A DNA stretch of 5,863 bases. Origin: Methanomicrobiales archaeon. Its GTDB lineage: Archaea > Halobacteriota > Methanomicrobia > Methanomicrobiales > JACTUA01. Under the pieces are notes generated by a model. It made no database searches and was not told the origin of the DNA. It was given only the letters and a program-made list of their open reading frames with translations. The stretch spans positions 1 to 5,863 of the forward strand of contig JAJRCO010000058.1 of assembly GCA_028678905.1 (NCBI GenBank). The letters are read 5' to 3'. Shown here piece by piece: positions 1-5,856 of this stretch. The first letter of the stretch is position 1; the number at the start of each line of letters is the position of its first letter. Both the position numbers and the translations under genes were made by a program.

Positions 1-56
1 ATGTTTTTGCCGTCGACTCTCTGATTGAAAATTTCATGGGAGTACTTATATTGTAA
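1..56 (+). CDS. Possible C-terminal tail of an upstream gene (partial)
   Basis: Reading from base 3, a frame stays open for 17 codons (VFAVDSLIENFMGVLIL) and ends at a TAA at 54-56. The residue mix is protein-like and the other two + frames stop at 22-28. A tail this short carries no recognisable domain and could be open by chance, so no function is proposed. If real, the gene would lie upstream of the prenyltransferase with about 97 bp between them. Confidence 0.2.
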   Translation, partial: VFAVDSLIENFMGVLIL

Positions 57-153
57 ACGGTGAGTGTAATTTCAAGGGCGTTGAAAAAATTTTAATGGCA
101 TTAAAAAGCAATTGTCCGTTTGTAATAAGCATCGCCAATTGAAATTTTCTAAT

Positions 154-1035
154 ATGTCATCGTTTCTGAATCCGACACTGCGCCTGCTGACCGCATCCGC
201 CCCTGTGGGCATCTCCGGGAGTCTGCGGGTGTATATCGCCTTCCTGCTCGCAGGAATCGCACCCTGTCTGATCCCCTGCATCGCCTCGGGGCTGATCATC
301 TACGCGACCTACACGCTGGACCGGGCTATCCCCTGCGCCGAGGATGAAGTCAACCAGGGGTACCTCACCTTCGCCAACCGGCGGATCGGGGTGGCCTGGT
401 GCATCCTTGCCTACCTGCTGGGGGCTGCATTGCTTTTCTGGGAGGGCATCTTTCTCGTTCCCATCTTGCCCCTCGTTATCGGATACTTGTACACCAAGGG
501 CCTCCGGATGGGTGCGCACACCTTCAAGCTGAAAGGAGGTGCCGGCATGAAGAACGCGGTGATCGGCCTCACCTGGGGGGGATCGATCGCGCTCGTTGTC
601 GCCCACTGGACCACTAGCCCGGTGATCGTCCTCCCCATTTTCCTGTTCTTTGGCCTGAAGCTGTTCATCAACTCCACACTCTTCGACATCAAGGACCTAA
701 AAGGAGATCTCGCCGCCGGCATCCGCACTATTCCCGCCTACCTGGGGGAACGCGGGGCGAAGTACCTGCTCACCGGCCTCTCCCTCTTCCTACATGGCGC
801 GATGGCCTACCTGATCGTGACCGGATTCCTGCGGCCGGAGGTCGTGATCGTGGGATACAGCTGCCTGATTGGGGTGGTGTTCATCGGGCTGTATTCCACA
901 GAATGGGAGCGACGCCCCACTGGGATCCGGAAGCACTTCCGCCAGATCGCTATCCAGGGAGAATCCGGTATCGCCCTAGGCCTGCGCTTCCTTATGGGAG
1001 TGGTACCTGTCGTGCTCCTGCCAGGATATGTCTGA
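154..1035 (+). CDS. UbiA-superfamily membrane prenyltransferase (atypical first motif)
   Basis: The 293-residue protein is very hydrophobic, with about eight or nine membrane segments (roughly 26-53, 80-96, 99-113, 136-150, 157-172, 204-226, 230-248 and 275-291), as in UbiA enzymes, which transfer an isoprenoid chain from its diphosphate to an acceptor in the membrane. The second Asp-rich motif is intact: N173 precedes D178-x2-D181-x3-D185, followed by the typical GIRTIPAYLG stretch. A basic KLKGGAGMKN loop lies at 125-134. The first motif is YTLDR (53-57) with another Asp at D64, not the classical NDxxDxxxD. This makes the archaeal ether-lipid enzyme (DGGGP synthase) less likely, and the substrate is unknown. 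I chose the ATG at 154. An in-frame TTG at 112 would add 14 polar residues without family character. No Shine-Dalgarno is visible before 154, so the transcript may be leaderless or have a short leader. The 3' end overlaps the convergent regulator gene by 44 bp. Confidence 0.85.
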   Translation: MSSFLNPTLRLLTASAPVGISGSLRVYIAFLLAGIAPCLIPCIASGLIIYATYTLDRAIPCAEDEVNQGYLTFANRRIGVAWCILAYLLGAALLFWEGIFLVPILPLVIGYLYTKGLRMGAHTFKLKGGAGMKNAVIGLTWGGSIALVVAHWTTSPVIVLPIFLFFGLKLFINSTLFDIKDLKGDLAAGIRTIPAYLGERGAKYLLTGLSLFLHGAMAYLIVTGFLRPEVVIVGYSCLIGVVFIGLYSTEWERRPTGIRKHFRQIAIQGESGIALGLRFLMGVVPVVLLPGYV

Positions 1036-1774
1036 ACAGCTCTTCCCCCCAGGCCAGCGCCGAAGCATCAAAGCTGGTGACGTCCAGCTTGGTGTCGAAG
1101 CGCCCGTCCTGGAAGAACATGCCAGTGGAGAAGTAGCGGTCGGTGACGATGAAGGCGAGGCGGATATTCTCCACCGTTACGTACAGACTCGCGTTGGGGT
1201 AGCGCAACCCTTCGTTAAGCTGGTCTCCGTACTTTTTCTCGATCCGGGCAAACACGCTGTCGGTAAGCACGAGCGAGATTTCCACTCCCCTCTTGGCCAA
1301 TGCGAGAAAGAACTGCGGGTAGATGGGGTGCAGGATGGGTGCGTATCCGTGCACGCGTGTCGAACGCAGGATCTGCTCCTGGAACTCGGAATGCGATTCG
1401 TAGAGCTCGTCCTCTCCGGAAGAGATGATGCAGTACTTCCCAAGTTCCGCGATCCGCATCCGCAGAGGGAGCGGTATCCCGGCCAGGTCGTGCTCCTTCC
1501 AGAACTCCTTCTCCTGTTCGAATACGGCGAGCGTCCCTAGAAGGCGGTCCAAATGAATGGCGATCACCCCACCCAAATCGGTGAGCGTGTACGTTCCATC
1601 TATCTTCCGCACCAGGCCGTGAGAGGACAGGATCTTGATCTGGGGCAGCATTCCGGTGGTAGTCACCTTGAGCGTAGCTCTTATCTCGTCCATCGATTTC
1701 GGTCCGGACTGGAGCAGAAGCAGCAGGTTCTTCCGCTTTTCGGAGGTGGTGACGATGGAAAGGAGATCGGCCAT
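992..1774 (-). CDS. Winged-helix transcriptional regulator with FilR1-type (DUF1724) domain
   Basis: This 260-residue soluble protein has two parts. Residues about 5-75 form a winged helix-turn-helix: a helix with SEKRKNLLLLL, then GPKSMDEIRATLKV, a recognition-helix region with MLPQIKILSSHGLV, and a wing ending in YTLTDLG. Residues about 130-250 match the FilR1 middle domain, preceded by the family hallmark FWKEHDLAGIPLPL at 91-104. FilR1-type proteins are DNA-binding regulators common in methanogens; one in a Methanosaeta (Methanothrix) species has been linked to acyl-homoserine-lactone-type signalling and methanogenesis control. Ligand and targets here are unknown. The ATG at 1774 is the first in frame and begins right at the domain. 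A TATA-like element about 31 bp upstream implies almost no 5' leader, fitting the lack of a Shine-Dalgarno. The gene is GC-rich like the convergent prenyltransferase gene, which it overlaps tail to tail. It also faces away from the glycosyltransferase operon across the long intergenic region, so it could control that operon, but this is only a positional guess. Confidence 0.87.
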   Translation of the reverse strand: MADLLSIVTTSEKRKNLLLLLQSGPKSMDEIRATLKVTTTGMLPQIKILSSHGLVRKIDGTYTLTDLGGVIAIHLDRLLGTLAVFEQEKEFWKEHDLAGIPLPLRMRIAELGKYCIISSGEDELYESHSEFQEQILRSTRVHGYAPILHPIYPQFFLALAKRGVEISLVLTDSVFARIEKKYGDQLNEGLRYPNASLYVTVENIRLAFIVTDRYFSTGMFFQDGRFDTKLDVTSFDASALAWGEELFRHILAGARQVPLP

Positions 1775-1800
1775 GGTCTATGTATATTTCTATTAAAATA

Positions 1801-1812
1801 CCATATATTTCC
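1801..1812 (-). promoter_or_regulatory. TATA box (with BRE-like purines) of the FilR1-type regulator gene
   Basis: On the minus strand this reads GGAAATATATGG, an AT-rich archaeal TATA-like element preceded by purine-rich CGGAACGGAAA, as expected for a TFB recognition element. Its centre is about 31 bp before the ATG at 1774. Archaeal transcription usually starts about 25 bp downstream of the TATA centre, so the leader would be only a few bases. The TTCCG direct repeat on the opposite strand (1809-1818) overlaps the putative BRE. Confidence 0.45.
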
Positions 1813-1948
1813 GTTCCGATTTGTCCCTGACCAAAACAAGTTAATTATAAGGAGCAATTTCCTTTTTACACTCTGGATGCATGATTTCTTTTGCAAGGCA
1901 GTGCTGCATGGCGGAAGAAATCTATATCTTATTCTTTTTCATTTTTTA

Positions 1949-1979
1949 TGCGTTAGATTTTTTGTGCGTTAGATTTTTT
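1949..1979. repeat. Two-copy tandem repeat, 16-bp period
   Basis: TGCGTTAGATTTTTT occurs at 1949-1963 and again at 1965-1979, identical over 15 bp with one G between them. The core CGTTAGA appears a third time at 2084-2090. The second copy ends in eight consecutive T (1974-1981), which could act as an archaeal T-tract terminator on the + strand, although no convincing + strand gene precedes it. Confidence 0.7.
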
Positions 1980-2199
1980 TTAATACTTACTGGCTGACTC
2001 CTTGTACTCGTTCAAAGAGGGTACACATCTTTTTTAAAAAGTGACTCCAAACATTTCCGAAAGTTTATCCCTTGCAGCGCAGACGTTAGAATTAATCATC
2101 ATGTCGGTGTAGCACAATGGAAGGTCCAATCATCCGACCAAAGAACTACCACATTTCCCAGGATAACAACTCCTCTTCAATTTCTCTCAATAAAATGTA

Positions 2200-2210
2200 T
2201 TCCGACGGAA
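2200..2210. repeat. 11-bp palindrome TTCCGACGGAA
   Basis: TTCCG at 2200-2204 and CGGAA at 2206-2210 are perfect inverted arms around a single A. It lies about 55 bp before the GTG start of the GT2 gene, a suitable place for an operator. The same half-site recurs in this intergenic region, including twice next to the regulator's promoter. Function is inferred only. Confidence 0.4.
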
Positions 2211-2229
2211 ATAATCCGATTGATTATTT
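2209..2229. repeat. 21-bp inverted repeat upstream of the glycosyltransferase operon
   Basis: AAATAATC at 2209-2216 and GATTATTT at 2222-2229 are perfect 8-bp complementary arms around CGATT. The element ends 35 bp before the GTG start. It could be an operator for a dimeric regulator or, if transcribed, a weak AT-rich hairpin in the 5' leader. It abuts the TTCCGACGGAA palindrome, sharing two bases with it. Confidence 0.5.
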
Positions 2230-2253
2230 GATGAATTTACGGCATTTTGTAGT

Positions 2254-2259
2254 GGTGAT
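2254..2259 (+). promoter_or_regulatory. Shine-Dalgarno GGTGAT deciding the GTG start of the GT2 gene
   Basis: GGTGAT is complementary to the archaeal 16S rRNA 3' end and lies five bases before the GTG at 2265. A competing GTG at 2391, which would give a protein starting directly at the GT-A fold, has no such sequence before it. Confidence 0.6.
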
Positions 2260-2264
2260 GTATT

Positions 2265-3521
2265 GTGGATGGATGGCAGAATGATACGATCAGCCCTACT
2301 GATTCGTTCTTAAAAGAGCGCATAGTCCGGTCTGCGACCCCTCCGCCGCCTGAGTCCGAACCATCGATATCCCGGGATACCACCATCCCAGTGCTTACCG
2401 TCATTCTCCCCACGAAAAACGAAGAGAATTCCATTGCTGCCTGTATCGCTCAGATCCAAAATATCCTCTGGACTGCTCATCAGGCAGGAGAGATTTTAGT
2501 CTCGGACAGTTCCATGGACTATACTCCGGAGATTGCGCGGTCACTGGGAGCCCAGGTAGTGAGTCCGAATAAACTCGGTTATGGCTACGCCTACCGTTAT
2601 GCGATTCCTCTAGCAAAGAGCGATCTCATCGTAATCGGTGATGCTGACAGCACCTACAATTTCTCTATCATTCCTGACTTGCTTGCACCTTTACGAAATG
2701 GGACCGCCGACATCGTGCTCGGGAGCCGTTTCCTAGGCAGCATCCAGCCCGGGGCCATGCCTTTGCTCCATCGCTATCTCGGTAATCCCCTTCTCACCTG
2801 GGTGTTTAACACGGCTAATGGATCCACTCTCACAGATACGCACACTGGGTTGCGTGCTTTCACCCGTGAAGCTTATCAGAAAATCGCCCCGGAACTTCGT
2901 ACGGACGGCATGGAATTCGCAACTGAGATGCTGGAAGTCGCTCTCAGGAAGGACCTGCGTATCGCTGAAATTCCCATCACATATTCTCCTCGAAAAGGAG
3001 AATCTAACCTTAACTCTTTCTCCGATGGATGGCGCCACCTGCGATATATCCTGCTCCGAGCTCCTACCCTACTCTTTCTGATACCCGGATTGGTTCTTTT
3101 GATTCTGGGTCTGTTTTTCGTGGTCCTGATTTGGGCTCCTTTTGACGTATGGGATATCTCCCAATTCGGGACTCATAGCATAGTAGCCGCTTCCCTTGCG
3201 ACCATTCTCGGATTTCAGGTCACGGTTCTGGGCCTCTTTGCCCAGATCAACCGTACCAGAAAGGGTTTTCCGGCGATCAACGGACTGACCACTAAAAGGT
3301 TTCTGAACCATCTCACCTTGGAGCGGGGGGCTACCTTCGGCCTCTTCTTGGTTCTCGGTGGAACCTCCTATATCCTGTACCTGATTTCGCAATGGATAAT
3401 CAGCGGCTATCGCTATCTCCCGGTCCTCGATCAGGATATCGCCGCTCTCACATTCATCGGCTTAGGGTTGCAGATATTTTTCAATTCCTTCTTCCTGAGC
3501 GTGATCGGAGAAGAGGGATGA
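2265..3521 (+). CDS. GT2 family membrane glycosyltransferase, polyprenyl-phosphate sugar synthase-like
   Basis: The 418-residue protein has a GT-A domain at about 43-265: the nucleotide-binding strand LTVILPTKNEE (44-54), the DxD-type metal/nucleotide motif DADSTY (126-131), GSRF (153-156), DTHTGLRAF (191-199), the GMEFATEM acceptor region (215-222) and RKGESNLNSFSDGWRHLR (243-260). These fit the dolichol-phosphate glucose/mannose synthase branch of GT2, which transfers a sugar from a nucleotide-sugar to a polyprenyl phosphate on the inner membrane face. About four C-terminal membrane segments (266-290, 305-325, 357-378, 393-412) anchor it. The start is GTG, supported by GGTGAT five bases upstream. 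This leaves an unusual polar, proline-rich extension of about 40 residues (PPPPESEP at 26-33) before the catalytic domain, where relatives typically start close to the first strand. It is the first gene of the operon and overlaps the next by ATGA. The sugar transferred cannot be read from the sequence. Confidence 0.87.
   Translation: MDGWQNDTISPTDSFLKERIVRSATPPPPESEPSISRDTTIPVLTVILPTKNEENSIAACIAQIQNILWTAHQAGEILVSDSSMDYTPEIARSLGAQVVSPNKLGYGYAYRYAIPLAKSDLIVIGDADSTYNFSIIPDLLAPLRNGTADIVLGSRFLGSIQPGAMPLLHRYLGNPLLTWVFNTANGSTLTDTHTGLRAFTREAYQKIAPELRTDGMEFATEMLEVALRKDLRIAEIPITYSPRKGESNLNSFSDGWRHLRYILLRAPTLLFLIPGLVLLILGLFFVVLIWAPFDVWDISQFGTHSIVAASLATILGFQVTVLGLFAQINRTRKGFPAINGLTTKRFLNHLTLERGATFGLFLVLGGTSYILYLISQWIISGYRYLPVLDQDIAALTFIGLGLQIFFNSFFLSVIGEEG
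3507..3510 (+). promoter_or_regulatory. Shine-Dalgarno GGAG for the first GT4 gene
   Basis: GGAG lies seven bases before the ATG at 3518, inside the end of the GT2 gene. It selects 3518 over the in-frame ATG at 3392, which would put 42 basic, non-family residues in front of the GT-B fold. Confidence 0.5.
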
Positions 3522-4636
3522 AGATCGCGTACATATACGATGCTATTTACCCATGGGTTAAGGGCGGTGTTGAAAAGCGAGTTTATGAGCTGTCAAAATG
3601 TCTAATTCAAAGAGGTCACGAAGTCACCTGGTACGGTGTAAAATGGTGGAACGGTTCTGATATCATCAATATGGAAGGAATTCGGTTAATTGGAATCGGC
3701 GAACCTCAGCACCTTTATGCGAATGGAAGACGAACGGTCTCGGAGCCACTAACCTTCGCCCTGAACCTATTCCTCGCCATAAAAGAATCATATGACATCA
3801 TCGACTGCCAACAATTCCCTTATTTCCCTTGTTTTTCAGCAAAAGTGCACTCTGATATGAAAAAACTCCCCCTGGTCCTAACCTGGCATGAATATTGGGG
3901 AAATTACTGGAAAGAATATCTTGGAAAAGCAGGATTTATTGGAGCCTGGATTGAATCTTTGGCGATTAAATTGACCGAAAATCATATCGCCGTCTCGCAA
4001 TCAACAAAACGAAGACTGCAACCATATATCCAGAACGATATCAAGGTAATACCAAATGGAATTTGGTTTGAAAATATTCAAGCAGTTCCCCAGTCTTCTT
4101 ATCATCCAGATATCCTTTTTGCAGGAAGGCTAATACGAGAAAAGCATGTGGATTTTTTAATACAAGCAATTGATATTATCCGGCTTTCAAATCCCGAGAT
4201 AAAATGTCTGATTATCGGTTCAGGTCCAGAATATTTATCTTTAACCTCTCTTATCAAGCAATTGAATTTAACCCACAATATCGAAATTAAACCATTTTTG
4301 GACGATCATAATGAATTACTCTCTCTTATGAAATCTTCCAAATTATTCGTTTTGCCATCTACAAGGGAAGGATTTAGTATCGTTGCTCTAGAAGCAATGG
4401 CATGTGGTGTTCCCATAGTAACCATTACACACGAGATGAATGCTGTATGCGATTTAGTCACCTCTTCCTCTGGGATTTGTTGTGATCTCTCAAAAGAGGA
4501 TATAGGGAACGCGATTCTGAACATGCTTCATTCCGGTATAGAAAAGAAGAAGGAGTCGATAGACATTGCAAGAAATTTCGATTGGTCCATCATATCCCGA
4601 TCAACGGAATCTTATTATTCCAACCTTTTACCATGA
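3518..4636 (+). CDS. GT4 family glycosyltransferase (GT-B fold), first of two
   Basis: The 372-residue cytosolic protein has the usual GT4 length and layout. The N-terminal acceptor domain opens with MKIAYIYD and the glycine loop KGGVEKRVYELS (15-26), and has an acceptor-side HEYWGNYW at 124-131. The linker reads VIPNGI (177-182). The donor domain has FAGRLIREKH (201-210), with the basic residues that contact the nucleotide-sugar phosphates, IIGSGPE (232-238), and the retaining-enzyme EX7E motif E284-x7-E292 within REGFSIVALEAMACGVP. Such enzymes add a hexose or related sugar from a nucleotide-sugar to a lipid-linked glycan; donor and acceptor are not predictable here. The ATG at 3518 forms a 4-bp ATGA overlap with the GT2 stop and has GGAG seven bases upstream, so translation is likely coupled. 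Base composition is clearly AT-richer than GT2 (line 4201-4260 about 33% GC), suggesting a separate origin. Confidence 0.88.
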   Translation: MKIAYIYDAIYPWVKGGVEKRVYELSKCLIQRGHEVTWYGVKWWNGSDIINMEGIRLIGIGEPQHLYANGRRTVSEPLTFALNLFLAIKESYDIIDCQQFPYFPCFSAKVHSDMKKLPLVLTWHEYWGNYWKEYLGKAGFIGAWIESLAIKLTENHIAVSQSTKRRLQPYIQNDIKVIPNGIWFENIQAVPQSSYHPDILFAGRLIREKHVDFLIQAIDIIRLSNPEIKCLIIGSGPEYLSLTSLIKQLNLTHNIEIKPFLDDHNELLSLMKSSKLFVLPSTREGFSIVALEAMACGVPIVTITHEMNAVCDLVTSSSGICCDLSKEDIGNAILNMLHSGIEKKKESIDIARNFDWSIISRSTESYYSNLLP

Positions 4637-5856
4637 AAATTCTTCATATTTACGACGGGCATGAACAGGTACGACCTGGAGAAGGATCGGTACCGAGTAC
4701 GGTATACCATCTCGTACAACATACCGCCAGACTAGGACACGAGGTCACCGTTCTGGAACGTCGATGGGAAGGGACTAAATCAAAAGAAATTGTTGATGGA
4801 ATCGAATTTGACCGCTTGAATTTGAAGATCTCTTCAAATGTTTCCAACAGTGAAATTGTGTATGAACAAATGAAAAAACCTCAACTTTTCTTAAAATTTT
4901 TTTTTGACCGACTGATATTCGCTTTAAAGGCAAATAGATACCTAAAAAAGACTAATTTTGATGTAATTCATGTTCACTTACCCTTTTCTGCGAATATTAT
5001 TGTACATCTTTCGCCTCATTTGAAGGGGAAATTTTTTTATACTGCTCATATCGGTGAAGAAAAAAAGAGATTAAATCCGGACCGCACTTCTCCTTTTTTA
5101 TTAAGGGCATTCTCGCCAGATTGGCATCTTATTAAAAGGATCTCAAAAACAATCATCCTCAACCAACCACTGAAAGAAACCCTCGTCAATAAGGGGATCC
5201 CTTCAGATAAATTGGAGGTTATCCCTCTTGGGATCGATGTGGACGAGTATACTGCAGATCTCGCAGCAATCCAAAAAATCCGAGAGAAATTCGAGTTGCA
5301 TGGGATGGTGGTATTATTTTCGGGGACTATAACTCCTAGGAAAGGAGTGGAGTATCTACTTCAGGCAGCAGAATATCTAAAAAAAGAAGATATTCTTTTC
5401 ATTATCGTGGGAAATCTCAACTTGGACAAAGAGTATGCACAACTGATGATTACCATTGCTAAGGAAAAAAATCTGAAGGTAAAATTTGTAGGATATATTC
5501 CCTACGACGATTTGAAAGCCCTTTTCCTGTCCTGTGATCTCTTTGTATTACCATCTGTTGAAGAAGGTGACCCGGTTTCATTGAAGGAAGCGCTAGCTTG
5601 TGGGAAACCATTGATAGGATCGGATGTTGGAGGTATCACTATGCAGATTATTGATAGCTGGAATGGATTCCTTGTTAAGCCTAGGGATGCTGAAACCATC
5701 GCTAAGAGAATACGATTTTTGTTTAACCAACCCGAAGAAAGAAAACGGATGGGATTTAATAGCAAATTATACGCCAACGAGAAATTTAATTGGGAATCAA
5801 TCGTAAAAAAATACATTAAGTTATATATGGACTCTATCCATGAAATCAGCGTCTAA
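4633..5856 (+). CDS. GT4 family glycosyltransferase (GT-B fold), second of two
   Basis: The 407-residue protein is a second GT-B enzyme, only distantly similar to its neighbour by eye. The N-terminal domain begins MKILHIYDGHEQ, and a GEGSVPSTVYHL loop (17-28) stands where the first GT4 has its GGVE loop. FDVIHVHLP (109-117) and YTAHIGEE (136-143) are typical acceptor-domain strands. VIPLGID (196-202) leads into the donor domain with FSGTITPRKGVEYLL (229-243) and the EX7E motif E311-x7-E319 in EEGDPVSLKEALACGKP. NGFLV (344-348) is also a usual GT4 feature. It should use a nucleotide-sugar with retention of configuration; the specificity is unknown. The ATG at 4633 overlaps the previous stop as ATGA. 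No Shine-Dalgarno is visible, so expression probably relies on coupling. The in-frame ATG at 4582 would add 17 residues before the first strand. This is the most AT-rich gene sampled (line 4861-4920 about 25% GC). Confidence 0.88.
   Translation: MKILHIYDGHEQVRPGEGSVPSTVYHLVQHTARLGHEVTVLERRWEGTKSKEIVDGIEFDRLNLKISSNVSNSEIVYEQMKKPQLFLKFFFDRLIFALKANRYLKKTNFDVIHVHLPFSANIIVHLSPHLKGKFFYTAHIGEEKKRLNPDRTSPFLLRAFSPDWHLIKRISKTIILNQPLKETLVNKGIPSDKLEVIPLGIDVDEYTADLAAIQKIREKFELHGMVVLFSGTITPRKGVEYLLQAAEYLKKEDILFIIVGNLNLDKEYAQLMITIAKEKNLKVKFVGYIPYDDLKALFLSCDLFVLPSVEEGDPVSLKEALACGKPLIGSDVGGITMQIIDSWNGFLVKPRDAETIAKRIRFLFNQPEERKRMGFNSKLYANEKFNWESIVKKYIKLYMDSIHEISV

Larger units (their letters stand above)
1775..2264. 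other. AT-rich divergent intergenic region without a convincing gene
   Basis: These 490 bp separate the minus-strand regulator from the + strand glycosyltransferase operon and should hold both promoters. Only short open frames occur. The best is 38 codons (1881-1997), hydrophobic because it runs through T-rich repeats. Visible content: the regulator's TATA box, a 16-bp-period tandem repeat, six TTCCG/CGGAA pentamers, a 21-bp inverted repeat and a Shine-Dalgarno at the far end. One line (1921-1980) is only about 22% GC against about 62% in the flanking regulator gene. No tRNA, CRISPR or insertion-sequence end was seen. Confidence 0.7.

Noticed and set aside
157..606. 149-codon minus-strand frame inside the prenyltransferase gene
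   Set aside because: Its translation is low-complexity, rich in G, Q, D and P, and antisense to a gene with clear membrane segments and motifs.
1028..1540. 170-codon open frame antisense to the regulator
   Set aside because: A by-product of the GC-rich antisense strand. It overlaps the well-supported FilR1-type gene along its length and shows no domain motif.
1972..1982. Poly-T terminator on the + strand
   Set aside because: The T run is real, but no + strand gene ends nearby and the DNA is T-rich throughout, so it is not listed as a terminator.
1881..1997. 38-codon hydrophobic open frame in the intergenic region
   Set aside because: No Shine-Dalgarno at a useful distance, and its hydrophobic character comes from T-rich tandem repeats.
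2103..2140. tRNA-like stretch (GTCGGTGTAGCACAATGG, later CCGACCA)
   Set aside because: The start resembles a tRNA 5' half with a D-loop, and GTCGG/CCGAC could pair. The span is only 38 nt, with no anticodon or T arm, and the 3' end does not give a 7-bp acceptor stem with CCA. Probably chance.
3392..3517. Upstream extension of the first GT4 gene to ATG 3392
   Set aside because: The added 42 residues are basic and unlike the GT-B N-terminus, and overlap the GT2 gene. The ATG at 3518 has GGAG and begins exactly at the first strand.
4582..4632. Upstream extension of the second GT4 gene to ATG 4582
   Set aside because: The added 17 residues lie within the previous gene in another frame, while MKILHIYD at 4633 is a typical GT4 start with an ATGA junction.
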